33,078 nucleotides of DNA from Bacteroidota bacterium (lineage in GTDB: Bacteria > Bacteroidota > Bacteroidia > 2-12-FULL-35-15), in contig JANYDQ010000040.1 in NCBI GenBank assembly GCA_025363555.1, forward strand, positions 1 to 33,078. The letters are read 5' to 3'. A program made the position numbers and the translations under genes. How positions within the stretch are numbered: the stretch's first letter is position 1; every line of letters begins with the position of its first letter. Positions 25,463 to 33,078 of this stretch are shown piece by piece. The notes below the pieces were generated by a model. The model had not been told where the DNA came from. It did no database searches and was given only the letters and a program-made list of their open reading frames with translations.

Positions 25463-26866
25463 CTATACCCTAATCCCAATAACCAAAACATCATCCACCT
25501 GTTCCAAATCGCCTTTCCAATGTTCGAAATGATAATTCAATAAATATTTTTGGTCTTTCATATCAATGTCTTGCGATTCCAGTAATAATTTCTGAAAATT
25601 TTTATACTTGAATTTCTTTCCGAGTTCGCCCCCAAACTGGTCGGCATAGCCATCGGTAAACATATAGATACAATCGTTTTTTTCGAGTTTCAGGATGTGA
25701 TTGGTAAATGATTTTGTTTCAAAATTTTCGTGGTCGCCACCAATCGCCATTTTGTCTCCCTTCATTTCAATGAGATGGTTGTTCCTCACTATGTAAATAG
25801 GATTGTTAGCGCCCGAAAACTGCAATTCCATTTTAGTTTGATTGATGGAACACAGCGCCATGTCCATTCCATCTGCAATGGAGTTCAAATTATTTGCCAG
25901 TTGGTTGTTCAGGTAATTCAATGCATCGGAAGGGGTATCCACTGTGTTTTCAGAAACCGACTGGTTAAGAATGGTGCTGCCTATAATGCTCATCAGTGCA
26001 CCTGGTACTCCATGCCCGGTGCAGTCCACAGCAGCTATCACAATCACTTCATCGGCAGGTTGGTTATTTTTAGAAATAGTTTGTTTTTTCGAAAACCAAT
26101 AAAAATCGCCACTGACAATATCTTTCGGGCGAAACAAAATAAAATAATCTTTCAGGCTTCCTTCTATTTTTTCTATAGGCGGAAAAATTGCCAATTGTAT
26201 TCGCTGCGCATAATTAATACTATCGCTTATGTTTTTATTTTTCTCTTCAATAATCTCCGTTTTAATTTCTAACTGGTGTTTGCTTTCTGCCAAAGCCAGG
26301 CGTGCAATTATGGCTTTGCGTGTAAGGTTGGTTCGGGTATTGATTAAAATAATGGTGAACAACGCCACCGAAGTGGTAAGCAAGCCGCCATTTACCAATA
26401 TGTCGCTAAGAGCAAGAGGACTGTTGAAGGAAAATAAAATAATATTGGCAATGATTGAAGCCACTACCACAAAAACAGAATAAATGGGTTTCCAGAGCAC
26501 AAACATACCTGCGCCTATAAATAAAGCAATGTAAGCAAAGGTGTGTTTTTGTAATTCGGAAACATCCATTACGCTATACATATAAGCATTTTGAATGGAG
26601 ATTCCAATGAAGGGAACCAACGCCATCAGTTCAGGAAAAAGCACCAGCTTTTTTCGGGAAAGAACACAAATGAGGATGAGAATGGAAACAATTATCCGGA
26701 AGGCAAAAAAATCGATAAGGTGAGCAGGGCTGTTAAAATAATCACTGATTACCCATATAGGATTTAGAATAATAGCCACCCACGCCACTGTGGAATGATA
26801 CTTCAAAGCGAAAACTTTCAGTTCCAGTTCTGCTTCCGTAAGATAATCGTTGGTGTGTTTATTCAT
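25463..26866 (-). CDS. Membrane-anchored SpoIIE-family serine phosphatase
   Basis: I chose ATG at 26866 (467 aa, MNKHTNDYL). The upstream TTG at 26887 is part of the promoter -7 box. The N-terminal half has about six membrane helices (between residues 25 and 190), then a coiled coil (LALAESKHQLEIKTEIIEEKNKNISDSINYAQRIQ) leading to a PP2C/SpoIIE domain. Phosphatase motifs are RPKDIVSGDFYWF, AAVDCTGHGVPGALMSIIG, MFTDGYADQFGGE and the closing QVDDVLVIGIRV. The Asp residues in SGDFYW, AAVDCTGHG, FTDG and DDV would bind the two metal ions. It probably dephosphorylates an anti-sigma antagonist or another Ser/Thr phosphoprotein in response to a membrane signal. No partner gene is adjacent. Confidence 0.92.
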   Translation of the reverse strand: MNKHTNDYLTEAELELKVFALKYHSTVAWVAIILNPIWVISDYFNSPAHLIDFFAFRIIVSILILICVLSRKKLVLFPELMALVPFIGISIQNAYMYSVMDVSELQKHTFAYIALFIGAGMFVLWKPIYSVFVVVASIIANIILFSFNSPLALSDILVNGGLLTTSVALFTIILINTRTNLTRKAIIARLALAESKHQLEIKTEIIEEKNKNISDSINYAQRIQLAIFPPIEKIEGSLKDYFILFRPKDIVSGDFYWFSKKQTISKNNQPADEVIVIAAVDCTGHGVPGALMSIIGSTILNQSVSENTVDTPSDALNYLNNQLANNLNSIADGMDMALCSINQTKMELQFSGANNPIYIVRNNHLIEMKGDKMAIGGDHENFETKSFTNHILKLEKNDCIYMFTDGYADQFGGELGKKFKYKNFQKLLLESQDIDMKDQKYLLNYHFEHWKGDLEQVDDVLVIGIRV

Positions 26867-26884
26867 AAAGTTTACTAAGCGGAG

Positions 26885-26892
26885 CAAAATTA
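26885..26892 (-). promoter_or_regulatory. -7 element of the phosphatase gene
   Basis: TAATTTTG on the minus strand matches TAnnTTTG exactly, 18 bp before the chosen ATG (26866). No TTG is visible at the expected -33 distance. It argues against the TTG start at 26887, which falls within it. Confidence 0.5.
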
Positions 26893-26915
26893 ATCATTTC
26901 GCTGGTAATAATTTC

Positions 26916-26923
26916 TACTTTTG
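26916..26923 (+). promoter_or_regulatory. -7 element of the methyltransferase gene
   Basis: TACTTTTG matches TAnnTTTG exactly, only 9 bp before the ATG at 26933. The mRNA would have almost no leader. No clear -33 TTG is present. It is back-to-back with the phosphatase -7 element 23 bp away. Confidence 0.55.
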
Positions 26924-26932
26924 TACTATTAT

Positions 26933-27682
26933 ATGAAAGATACTAACGATTCGAATTGGTTTATAGATTGGTTTAATTCGCCTTATTATCACATTCTTTA
27001 TTCAAACCGCAACTACAAAGAAGCGGAATTGTTTATTGATAACCTGGTGGATTACCTGCAACCAAAATCCACTTCCCGATTTCTCGATTTGGCTTGTGGC
27101 AAAGGAAGGCACTCCATCTATCTAAATTCAAAAAACTTTAATGTAACAGGCATTGATTTGTCTGAGCAAAGCATTGGGTTTGCAAACCAGTTTGAAAACC
27201 ATGCACTTCATTTTTATGTGCACGATATGCGAACACCTTATATAGAAAATCATTTTGATTATGTATTAAATTTATTTACGAGTTTTGGTTATTTTGAAAA
27301 CGAAAAAGATAATTATGCAACCATAGATAGTGTTTGTAAAGTGCTTCTACCAAAAGGAATTTTTGTTTTAGATTTCTTGAATGTCGAAAATTTAATTCCC
27401 CATATCATTCCTCACGAAATAAAAACAATACAGGGAATTGAATTCAGGATTGAAAAAAAAACAGAAGAAGGATTTATAGTAAAGAATATTTCTTTTACAG
27501 ACCAAGGAAAAGAATATCATTTCCAGGAATGTGTAAAAATAATTACATTGAATATGTTTGAAAAATACTTTCAGTCCAGGAAACTTAAAATAGTGGATTT
27601 GTTTGGTAGCTATAAACTGGATAAATTTAATCCGGCAACATCGGACCGGTTAATTTTAATTGCACAAAAACAAGAAGGATAA
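26933..27682 (+). CDS. Class I SAM-dependent methyltransferase
   Basis: I chose ATG at 26933 (249 aa, MKDTNDSNWF) because the earlier TTG at 26921 lies in the promoter. SAM-binding motif I is FLDLACGKGRHSIYL (50-64), and the acidic strand-2 end is VTGIDLSEQS (71-80). Motif II/III fits HDMRTPY and LLPKGIFVLDFLNVENL. The opening DWFNSPYYHILYSNRNYKEAELFIDNL is typical of a small-molecule methyltransferase group common in Bacteroidota, whose substrate is unknown. The ZIP gene starts 1 bp after its stop, so the two are cotranscribed. Confidence 0.88.
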   Translation: MKDTNDSNWFIDWFNSPYYHILYSNRNYKEAELFIDNLVDYLQPKSTSRFLDLACGKGRHSIYLNSKNFNVTGIDLSEQSIGFANQFENHALHFYVHDMRTPYIENHFDYVLNLFTSFGYFENEKDNYATIDSVCKVLLPKGIFVLDFLNVENLIPHIIPHEIKTIQGIEFRIEKKTEEGFIVKNISFTDQGKEYHFQECVKIITLNMFEKYFQSRKLKIVDLFGSYKLDKFNPATSDRLILIAQKQEG

Positions 27683-27683
27683 G

Positions 27684-28400
27684 ATGAACTATTTTATGTA
27701 CGTATTAATTTTTCTTTCAGTAATTGTAAGCGGAATGTCGGTGCTGGCAATTCATATCAGTACTAAAAACCTGAAATTAATTTTATCTTTTTCGGGTGCT
27801 TATTTATTTGCAATAAGTGTACTGCACCTTATCCCCGAAATTTACTTGTCGCACAGTCAAAACATAGGCATCTATATTTTGATTGGTTTCTTTGCTCAAA
27901 TTCTTTTAGAATTCTTCTCGGAAGGAATTGAACACGGACATATACATATTCATAAACACGAACAAGCACACAGCGCCTTTCCTTTTGCCATGATGATTGG
28001 GCTTTCCATCCATTCTTTCCTGGAAGGTATGCCCCTTGCCAATCCAAATACTGATTCGCACAGCTTTTTGCTCACCGGGATTGTAATGCACAATATTCCT
28101 ATTGCCATTGCATTAATGACAATGTTGTTACAATCGAATATCACCAAAACAAAAGCAGTAATGTGGCTAATTATTTTTGCATCCATTACTCCTCTCGGAA
28201 CGTTTACCAGCTATGCTATTGGCGAAAACATTATTTTTAATTTTTCTTCTTATTTCGATAAAATAATGGCGGTAGTAGTCGGGATATTTTTGCACATCTC
28301 CACTACTATTCTTTTCGAATCGAGCGAGAATCATCGCTTCAATCTCATCAAGTTTTTGGTAATTATACTGGGTGCCGGTTTTGCCATGTTTAGTTTATAG
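27684..28400 (+). CDS. ZIP-family divalent metal transporter
   Basis: I chose ATG at 27684 (238 aa, MNYFMYVLIF), one base after the methyltransferase stop; the TTG at 27660 would add eight polar residues of the upstream gene. It has about eight membrane helices. A His-rich loop, HGHIHIHKHEQAH (near residue 90), precedes the metal-site helices SIHSFLEGMPLA (HSFLEG, helix IV) and VMHNIPIAIAL (HNIPIA, helix V), the core ZIP motifs. It is predicted to import Zn2+ or a similar divalent ion into the cytoplasm. A strong terminator follows. Confidence 0.93.
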   Translation: MNYFMYVLIFLSVIVSGMSVLAIHISTKNLKLILSFSGAYLFAISVLHLIPEIYLSHSQNIGIYILIGFFAQILLEFFSEGIEHGHIHIHKHEQAHSAFPFAMMIGLSIHSFLEGMPLANPNTDSHSFLLTGIVMHNIPIAIALMTMLLQSNITKTKAVMWLIIFASITPLGTFTSYAIGENIIFNFSSYFDKIMAVVVGIFLHISTTILFESSENHRFNLIKFLVIILGAGFAMFSL

Positions 28401-28403
28401 CAC

Positions 28404-28432
28404 AAAAAATGCAGCACAGTGCTGCATTTTTT
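28404..28432. terminator. Strong bidirectional terminator (13-bp perfect stem)
   Basis: aaaaaatgcagca and tgctgcatttttt are perfect complements around the triloop cag. The stem carries its own U-run on either strand. It terminates the ZIP gene and the convergent peroxiredoxin gene. Confidence 0.92.
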
Positions 28433-28454
28433 AATCAGTTCCAACCTTAAAGAA

Positions 28455-28925
28455 TTATTTTAGTTTTGCCAAAATATCTTTCAAAGCCTCAAAATTTGGA
28501 TAGGCATTGGCATCTTCCAACACTTCGGAGTAACGCAAAATTCCTTCCCTGTCAATAACAAATGAAGCGCGTTTGCTCACCCCTTTCAATCCATGAATCC
28601 ACAAATCATAAATAGCCTCGTAAGCGGTAGATGCTTCTTTGTTGAAATCGGATAACAAAGCGAAATTGTAATTGTTCATTTCTTTATATTTAGCCAAAGT
28701 AAAAGGCATATCAACGGAGATACCAAAAACTGTTGCATTTAAGTCATTGTAAAACGAAAGTTCATCTCTCGTCTGGCAAAGCTCCTTTGTACATGTGCCT
28801 GTGAAAGCAGCCGGAAAAAACAATAATACTACATTCCTGCCCTTATAATCGGCAAGGTTTACTAAATTTTTGTCAGAATCTTTTAAAGAAAATAACGGTG
28901 CGGGTTGACCTATTTCAATTGCCAT
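28455..28925 (-). CDS. Thiol peroxidase / peroxiredoxin (AhpE/BCP-like)
   Basis: This 156-aa cytosolic peroxiredoxin reduces hydroperoxides by thiol chemistry. The active-site motif is PAAFTGTC (38-45), giving the PxxxTxxC pattern with peroxidatic Cys45. Cys50 follows five residues later, the spacing used as resolving cysteine in atypical 2-Cys BCP/PrxQ-like enzymes. The catalytic Arg fits SKRASFVIDREG. No signal peptide is present. It is divergent from the aquaporin-like gene, and the two promoters overlap. Confidence 0.93.
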   Translation of the reverse strand: MAIEIGQPAPLFSLKDSDKNLVNLADYKGRNVVLLFFPAAFTGTCTKELCQTRDELSFYNDLNATVFGISVDMPFTLAKYKEMNNYNFALLSDFNKEASTAYEAIYDLWIHGLKGVSKRASFVIDREGILRYSEVLEDANAYPNFEALKDILAKLK

Positions 28926-28969
28926 TTTTAAATTGGTTTAAGAATTATTAATAACTTATTTTAAGGACA

Positions 28970-28998
28970 CAAATTTAATCTTTTATATTTGTGCTCAA
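28970..28998 (-). promoter_or_regulatory. Peroxiredoxin promoter
   Basis: On the minus strand, TTG (28996-28998) is followed after 18 bp by TAAATTTG (28970-28977), a full consensus match 45 bp before the ATG at 28925. Confidence 0.75.
28984..28991 (+). promoter_or_regulatory. -7 element of the aquaporin-like gene
   Basis: TATATTTG matches TAnnTTTG exactly and lies inside the spacer of the divergent peroxiredoxin promoter. No TTG is seen at the -33 distance. The leader to ATG 29035 is about 37 nt. Confidence 0.5.
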
Positions 28999-29034
28999 CT
29001 TTAAAAAATCAAATAAACCTATACAATTTAAAAT

Positions 29035-29661
29035 ATGAGAAACTATCTTACAGAATTTATCGGAACTTTCTTTTTGGTTTTAGTTATCGCACTTACCGGG
29101 AACCCGATTGCAATTGGAAGTGTTTTAATGGTAATGGTGTATATGGGCGGGCATACATCGGGTGCGCATTACAATCCTGCTATTACTTTCGCCATCTTCA
29201 TCAGAAAAAAAATCAAAGGAAAAGAAGCTATCATGTATATGATTTTTCAATTGTTAGGTGCTACCATAGCGGCATTTACTTATTATTTTATTTTTGCAAA
29301 GACCTTTGCTCCGGCTCCTGCCGCAGGATTTAGCAATAATATTAAACCATTACTGGTAGAAATGCTGTTCACATTCGCGTTGGCTTCGGTAGTGCTGAAT
29401 GTGGGAACGTCTAAGAAAACATTTGGAAATTCTTATTATGGTATAGCCATTGGCTTTACGGTATTGGCTGCTGCTTTTGCCGGTGGACCCATTTCGGGCG
29501 GGGCATATAATCCGGCAGTGGGTGCAGGTCCTATTATAGTTGATTTTATTCTAAGCGGACACTCCATGTGTAACTTATGGATTTACCTGGTAGGTCCTTT
29601 TGTTGGCGCTGCCGTTGGCGCAGTTGTTTACAAGTATGTTAATCCTGATGAGTTTGAATAA
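29035..29661 (+). CDS. Aquaporin-like MIP family channel with altered filter
   Basis: This 208-aa protein has six membrane helices and two half-helix loops. NPA motif 1 is GAHYNPAITF (residues 47-49 NPA). NPA motif 2 is GGAYNPAVGAGP (159-161 NPA). In water and glycerol channels the second NPA is normally followed by Arg (NPAR), which lines the selectivity filter, but here it is Val162. The start EFIGTFFLVLVIALTG and the inverted-repeat topology are otherwise typical. It probably forms a tetrameric pore in the inner membrane, but the missing Arg leaves the substrate open. It is shorter than GlpF-type channels and lacks their DPAR motif. Confidence 0.9.
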   Translation: MRNYLTEFIGTFFLVLVIALTGNPIAIGSVLMVMVYMGGHTSGAHYNPAITFAIFIRKKIKGKEAIMYMIFQLLGATIAAFTYYFIFAKTFAPAPAAGFSNNIKPLLVEMLFTFALASVVLNVGTSKKTFGNSYYGIAIGFTVLAAAFAGGPISGGAYNPAVGAGPIIVDFILSGHSMCNLWIYLVGPFVGAAVGAVVYKYVNPDEFE

Positions 29662-29696
29662 AAAATAATTTCTTAATAAATAAATAAAATATCCAA

Positions 29697-30341
29697 ATGA
29701 GTAAAAATTTTTCTGTTTTCCTAAATGTAGTATTGCTAATCTCGGTTGCTGTATTATACTATTTACATTTTTCTTCACTCAACAAAACGGCTGATGCCGG
29801 CACATCTGCTGCTGATTCTGCCACAGCTGCTAAACCAAAGGTGATGATGCCGAAAGTAATCAAAGCATCTAAAATAGTGTATGTAAATTTAGATGTGCTA
29901 AGTGATAAGTATGAATTTTTAAAAGATGTAAGTAAGTCTGTGCAGGCAGAACAACGAACTTATGAGAATCAATATCAAACCAGCGGACAAAAGTTGCAGG
30001 AAGATTATGGTGCTTTCCAGGAAAAAGCAAATAAAGGACTGCTTTCCGAAAATCAAATAAGTGCTGAACAGGATAAATTTGCCAAACGAAAAGAAGATTT
30101 AGATCAGATACAGCGCAAATCGGAAGCACTTAGTGAAAAAGTACAGGCGATTACCGAGGAAGCACATAAAAACCTGGCGACATATATAAAGGAATATAAC
30201 AAATCAGGAAATTATAATTATGTGTTGGCATACAGCGAAGGTCCGCTAAGCCCTGTTTTATTAGTAAACGACAGTCTTGATATTACCAATGAAATATTGG
30301 ATGGTTTAAATGCACAATACAGGGCAACAAAAAAGAAATAA
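29697..30341 (+). CDS. OmpH/Skp-family periplasmic chaperone-like protein
   Basis: This 214-aa protein has an N-terminal hydrophobic segment (VFLNVVLLISVAVLYYLHF, 7-25) that looks like an uncleaved anchor. An Ala/Thr/Ser linker follows, then the OmpH core: SKIVYVNLDVLSDKYEFLKDVSKSVQAEQ and a long charged coiled coil (about 90-165). It ends with NYNYVLAYSEGPLSPVLLVNDSLDITNEILDGLNAQY, where the V/L-Y-x-x-x-x-LDIT-x-x-VL pattern is conserved in OmpH/Skp. Skp holds unfolded outer-membrane proteins in the periplasm. This paralogue appears membrane-tethered, and bamA is not adjacent. It follows the aquaporin gene by 35 bp. Confidence 0.9.
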   Translation: MSKNFSVFLNVVLLISVAVLYYLHFSSLNKTADAGTSAADSATAAKPKVMMPKVIKASKIVYVNLDVLSDKYEFLKDVSKSVQAEQRTYENQYQTSGQKLQEDYGAFQEKANKGLLSENQISAEQDKFAKRKEDLDQIQRKSEALSEKVQAITEEAHKNLATYIKEYNKSGNYNYVLAYSEGPLSPVLLVNDSLDITNEILDGLNAQYRATKKK

Positions 30342-30424
30342 CAAAAAGCAAACTCTAAATACTTAATTTAATTCCAAAAACTAAATTCTATCTACTAATA
30401 AAAATTACCTAACAAAAAATTAAG

Positions 30425-30811
30425 ATGATTCATAAAATAAAATATGTTGAGAAATTTCACGATGCTTTTAAAATCGGCAATCGTTACAATCCAACCGCAG
30501 ACGTAGGCGAAAAAGAATATATGCTTCGCTATAATTTAATTAAAGAAGAAAACGAAGAATATCTGGAAGCGTGCAAAAAAGGGGACATTGTAGAAATTGC
30601 CGATGCGCTTGGCGACCAGTTATATATTATTCTTGGAACTGTGTTACGTCACGGGTTGCAGCATAAAATGGAAGAAGTGTTTGATGAAATACAACGCAGT
30701 AATATGAGCAAGCTGGATGAAAATGGAGAACCTATTTTTCGTGAAGATGGAAAAATTATGAAAAGCAAACTATATTCTCGCCCTGATATTAAAGCAATAC
30801 TCGAGAAATAA
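30425..30811 (+). CDS. MazG-like NTP pyrophosphohydrolase family protein
   Basis: This 128-aa all-helical protein has the metal-binding pattern EExxE (41-45, KEENEEYLEA) followed 12 residues later by ExxD (57-60, VEIADALGD). This is the signature of the MazG/PRA-PH superfamily, which hydrolyses nucleoside triphosphates or related compounds to monophosphate and pyrophosphate. The C-terminal NMSKLDENGEPIFREDGKIMKS is typical of a subgroup often annotated as phosphoribosyl-ATP pyrophosphohydrolase-like. The exact substrate is unknown, and house-cleaning of abnormal nucleotides is a reasonable inference. It converges on the ABC transporter gene with only 10 bp between. Confidence 0.85.
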   Translation: MIHKIKYVEKFHDAFKIGNRYNPTADVGEKEYMLRYNLIKEENEEYLEACKKGDIVEIADALGDQLYIILGTVLRHGLQHKMEEVFDEIQRSNMSKLDENGEPIFREDGKIMKSKLYSRPDIKAILEK

Positions 30812-30821
30812 AATCAGGTTT

Positions 30822-33078
30822 TTATCCATTGTTTTTCTTTCCGAACCTGCTGAAAAGATTTTCCAGCATGGTTATAAAATTCTTCAGTACATCAAAGTAA
30901 AGTGTAATGGCAAGTATAAGCGACATTAACCAGATTATAGAAAGGTTAAAATAAAACGTATCAAAATAATTTCCAAAAACCTTTTTTCTTGGCGAAAAAA
31001 ACTGTGCACGACCTAAGTCTGAATCAACTGGGTCGAGATAAATAGGAGATAGTTTCTGAATAAAAGCCCCATCTAAATCCAGTATTCGTAATTCTGTATT
31101 TTTATTGGTTACCAGGTCATCCAAACTGGAATTATCATATTCGTTTTTTATTTTTGCATACCCTTCTTTACCCAACTTCGTTTCATAAAAGTTGGTAACA
31201 CTGTCTCGTAAGCCAATACTTTTATTATTCTGGTTGATATAATTTCTTTTTATGATGTTGTCGAAAAAACCACTTACCTGTTTGGCAACCTCTAAGTTAA
31301 ATTCTTCGATAGTAAGATTTTCTGCACCCGGACATCTTAAATTAATTCTTCTGAAAGCAGGAAGATTTAATTCTTTCTCTATTTCAGTTTTCAACATTTT
31401 CAATTCATCTGTTACTTCCTGTTTTTTTGCAGGTATAGTATAACTTTCCATACAATTTTCTAATTTATTGGTCATCGCTACCAGCCAATAATCCTTTTTA
31501 TAGGTTGCCATTCCAATTGCTTTTTCGTATTTATATCTGTCCTTATTATATTCATTGTCCCGGAATTGTTTTACTGCCATTGCCTCAAACGCCCATCGCG
31601 AAGCCATCAGGTCGCCTATTACAGGAACAACACTTTGAGAAGTAATAACAGGATTTAATTTATCAAACTTAACCATTACTCCACTAAATAATAATTGTGG
31701 AATAATTAAAATAGGTATCAATATATAAATGGTAACAGCCGAATTAAAACTTGCAGAAATATTCAAGCCAAGCATATTTGCAAAACAGAATGAACTAAAT
31801 AACATTAGCCAGTAAGAGGAATTCATATCTCTTATTTCGAGCACATAATTCCCTACTAACACAAATAATATTGCCTGGATAGAAGACAATGAAAACATAA
31901 TAACTATTTTCGACCAGATGTAACTACCCTTGCTTAAATTTAAAAAAGATTCGCGCTTTTGAATTTTCCTGTCTTTTATTATTTCTTCCGCACTAACGGT
32001 TAGCCCTATAAACAATGCAACCACCACCGACATAAACATATAAATCATTATGTTTTCATTTTCACGGTAAGTATATCCTATTTTGTTAGACAAATCTTTA
32101 TTTACAAATTTTATAAAATAAGCAAGGATAAAAGCCAATACCGGAGCTTCCAGTAAATTGATGGAGAGATATTGTTTATTGGTTAGTTTAGATAAAACAT
32201 CGCGGGTAATGAAAACCTTAAATTGCTTAAACTTATTGGGAACTTTAAAAGTGCTTTCTGGTATTTCCGTAATTGTTTTTACATCTTCAATTTTTGTTTC
32301 AATCTTTTCTTTATAATATCCGTTCCATTCAGATGGTGAAACTTTCCTGTTGAGTGTAATGTTACCGTATTCGTCCAGCACTTTCGATTCTATAATATTA
32401 AATACCTGTTCGGGATTAACATTACCGCATTCTATACATTCGCTTTCGTTGCTGTTGGCATGATTTACAACTGTTTTAAAATAGATGACAGAGTCCACAG
32501 GATTGCCATAATAAATAGGATAGCCCCCAACATCAAGAATCATCAGCTTATCAAACATTTTGAAAATATCAGATGATGGCTGATGAATAACAACAAATAC
32601 TAATTTCCCTTTCAGTGCAAGTTCCTTTAGTAAGTCCATAATATTTTCTGAATCTCTTGACGAAAGTCCTGACGTAGGTTCGTCCACAAAAAGAACAGAA
32701 GGTTCGCGAATTAATTCCAATGCAATATTTAATCGCTTGCGTTGTCCTCCTGAAATAGTTTTTTCCAGCGGACTACCTACTTTTAAATCACGTGTTTCAA
32801 TCAAACCGATGTTAGTTAAAACGTCAACCACCAGTTGTGAAATTGTCTGGTCGGTTTTGTTTCCGAAACAAAGTTTGGCATTGTAAAATAAATTTTGAAA
32901 AACAGTTAATTCCTCCATCAGCAAATCATCCTGCGAAACGTGACCTATAACTCCTTCTATTTTTGTTTTTTCTGAATGAATGTTTATTCCATTAATTTTA
33001 ACCGTACCTCCGCTTGGAATCTCGTTACCATTCAGCACATTTAATAAAGTAGATTTGCCTGCTCCCGAACCACCCATA
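30822..33078 (-). CDS. ABCG-like ABC transporter, ATPase-permease fusion (5' end outside window)
   Basis: The visible 751 residues start inside the nucleotide-binding domain: Walker A GGSGAGKST at 2-10, a Q-loop in GHVSQDD, signature TISGGQRKRLNIALELI, Walker B VLFVDEPTSGLSS and the switch His in VIHQPSSD. An ABC2-type membrane domain follows with about six helices (first near 307-325), a hallmark of the ABCG half-transporter order. A large extracytoplasmic loop (about 480-695) separates the fifth and sixth helices. An insert with CIECG (about 217) lies between the domains. Members often have N-terminal regions upstream of the ATPase, here unseen. The substrate is unknown. No partner gene is visible, so it may homodimerise. 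Confidence 0.9.
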   Translation of the reverse strand, partial: MGGSGAGKSTLLNVLNGNEIPSGGTVKINGINIHSEKTKIEGVIGHVSQDDLLMEELTVFQNLFYNAKLCFGNKTDQTISQLVVDVLTNIGLIETRDLKVGSPLEKTISGGQRKRLNIALELIREPSVLFVDEPTSGLSSRDSENIMDLLKELALKGKLVFVVIHQPSSDIFKMFDKLMILDVGGYPIYYGNPVDSVIYFKTVVNHANSNESECIECGNVNPEQVFNIIESKVLDEYGNITLNRKVSPSEWNGYYKEKIETKIEDVKTITEIPESTFKVPNKFKQFKVFITRDVLSKLTNKQYLSINLLEAPVLAFILAYFIKFVNKDLSNKIGYTYRENENIMIYMFMSVVVALFIGLTVSAEEIIKDRKIQKRESFLNLSKGSYIWSKIVIMFSLSSIQAILFVLVGNYVLEIRDMNSSYWLMLFSSFCFANMLGLNISASFNSAVTIYILIPILIIPQLLFSGVMVKFDKLNPVITSQSVVPVIGDLMASRWAFEAMAVKQFRDNEYNKDRYKYEKAIGMATYKKDYWLVAMTNKLENCMESYTIPAKKQEVTDELKMLKTEIEKELNLPAFRRINLRCPGAENLTIEEFNLEVAKQVSGFFDNIIKRNYINQNNKSIGLRDSVTNFYETKLGKEGYAKIKNEYDNSSLDDLVTNKNTELRILDLDGAFIQKLSPIYLDPVDSDLGRAQFFSPRKKVFGNYFDTFYFNLSIIWLMSLILAITLYFDVLKNFITMLENLFSRFGKKNNG

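Noticed and set aside
27829-28186. Minus-strand ORFs opposite the ZIP transporter
   Set aside because: They are shadows of a well-supported gene with intact ZIP motifs.

Overview
The window comes from an AT-rich member of the Bacteroidota. Four kinds of evidence agree: 16S rRNA of Bacteroidota type, the promoter form peculiar to this phylum (TTG about 18-20 bp before TAnnTTTG) ahead of several genes, a type IX secretion (T9SS) C-terminal sorting domain, and the Bacteroidota gene order of the division and cell-wall (dcw) cluster. Shine-Dalgarno sites are mostly absent, as usual in the phylum. I cannot name the genus from sequence alone.

Region 1 (1-2290): the 5' two thirds of a 16S rRNA gene on the minus strand, its leader, and two tandem rrn promoters. 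Beyond these lies a gene-poor stretch with a degenerate 21-bp tandem repeat array and a possible T9SS-domain relic.

Region 2 (2288-5340): decaying surface-protein territory. It holds a large secreted T9SS cargo gene split by one in-frame TGA, a truncated YCF48-like secreted protein, and a fragment of an ISAon1-type transposase.

Region 3 (5494-7290): three small plus-strand housekeeping or unknown genes (HEAT-like repeats, DUF1697, SRPBCC), closed by a bidirectional terminator.

Region 4 (7392-23067): a complete Bacteroidota-type dcw operon on the minus strand, in transcription order mraZ-rsmH-ftsL-ftsI-murE-mraY-murD-ftsW-murG-murC-ftsQ-ftsA-ftsZ. Many genes overlap or nearly touch. murF and ddl are absent from it. 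Three MraZ-type boxes spaced 10 bp apart precede mraZ. Together the genes make UDP-MurNAc-peptides and lipids I and II and build the FtsZ/FtsA divisome with its FtsW/FtsI septal synthase.

Region 5 (23189-33078): a mixed metabolic and transport region. It carries a PabB-like chorismate enzyme, a small secreted protein, a membrane-bound SpoIIE-type phosphatase, a methyltransferase followed by a ZIP metal transporter, a peroxiredoxin divergent from an aquaporin-like channel, an OmpH/Skp-like protein, a MazG-like pyrophosphohydrolase, and an ABCG-like transporter cut by the window end.

I see no CRISPR array, tRNA, prophage or intact insertion sequence, and no convincing new multi-gene system. 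The oddities worth following are the 21-bp repeat array, the stop-split T9SS protein, a 16S base change inside a common primer site, an aquaporin lacking its filter arginine, and promoters lying almost on the start codon.
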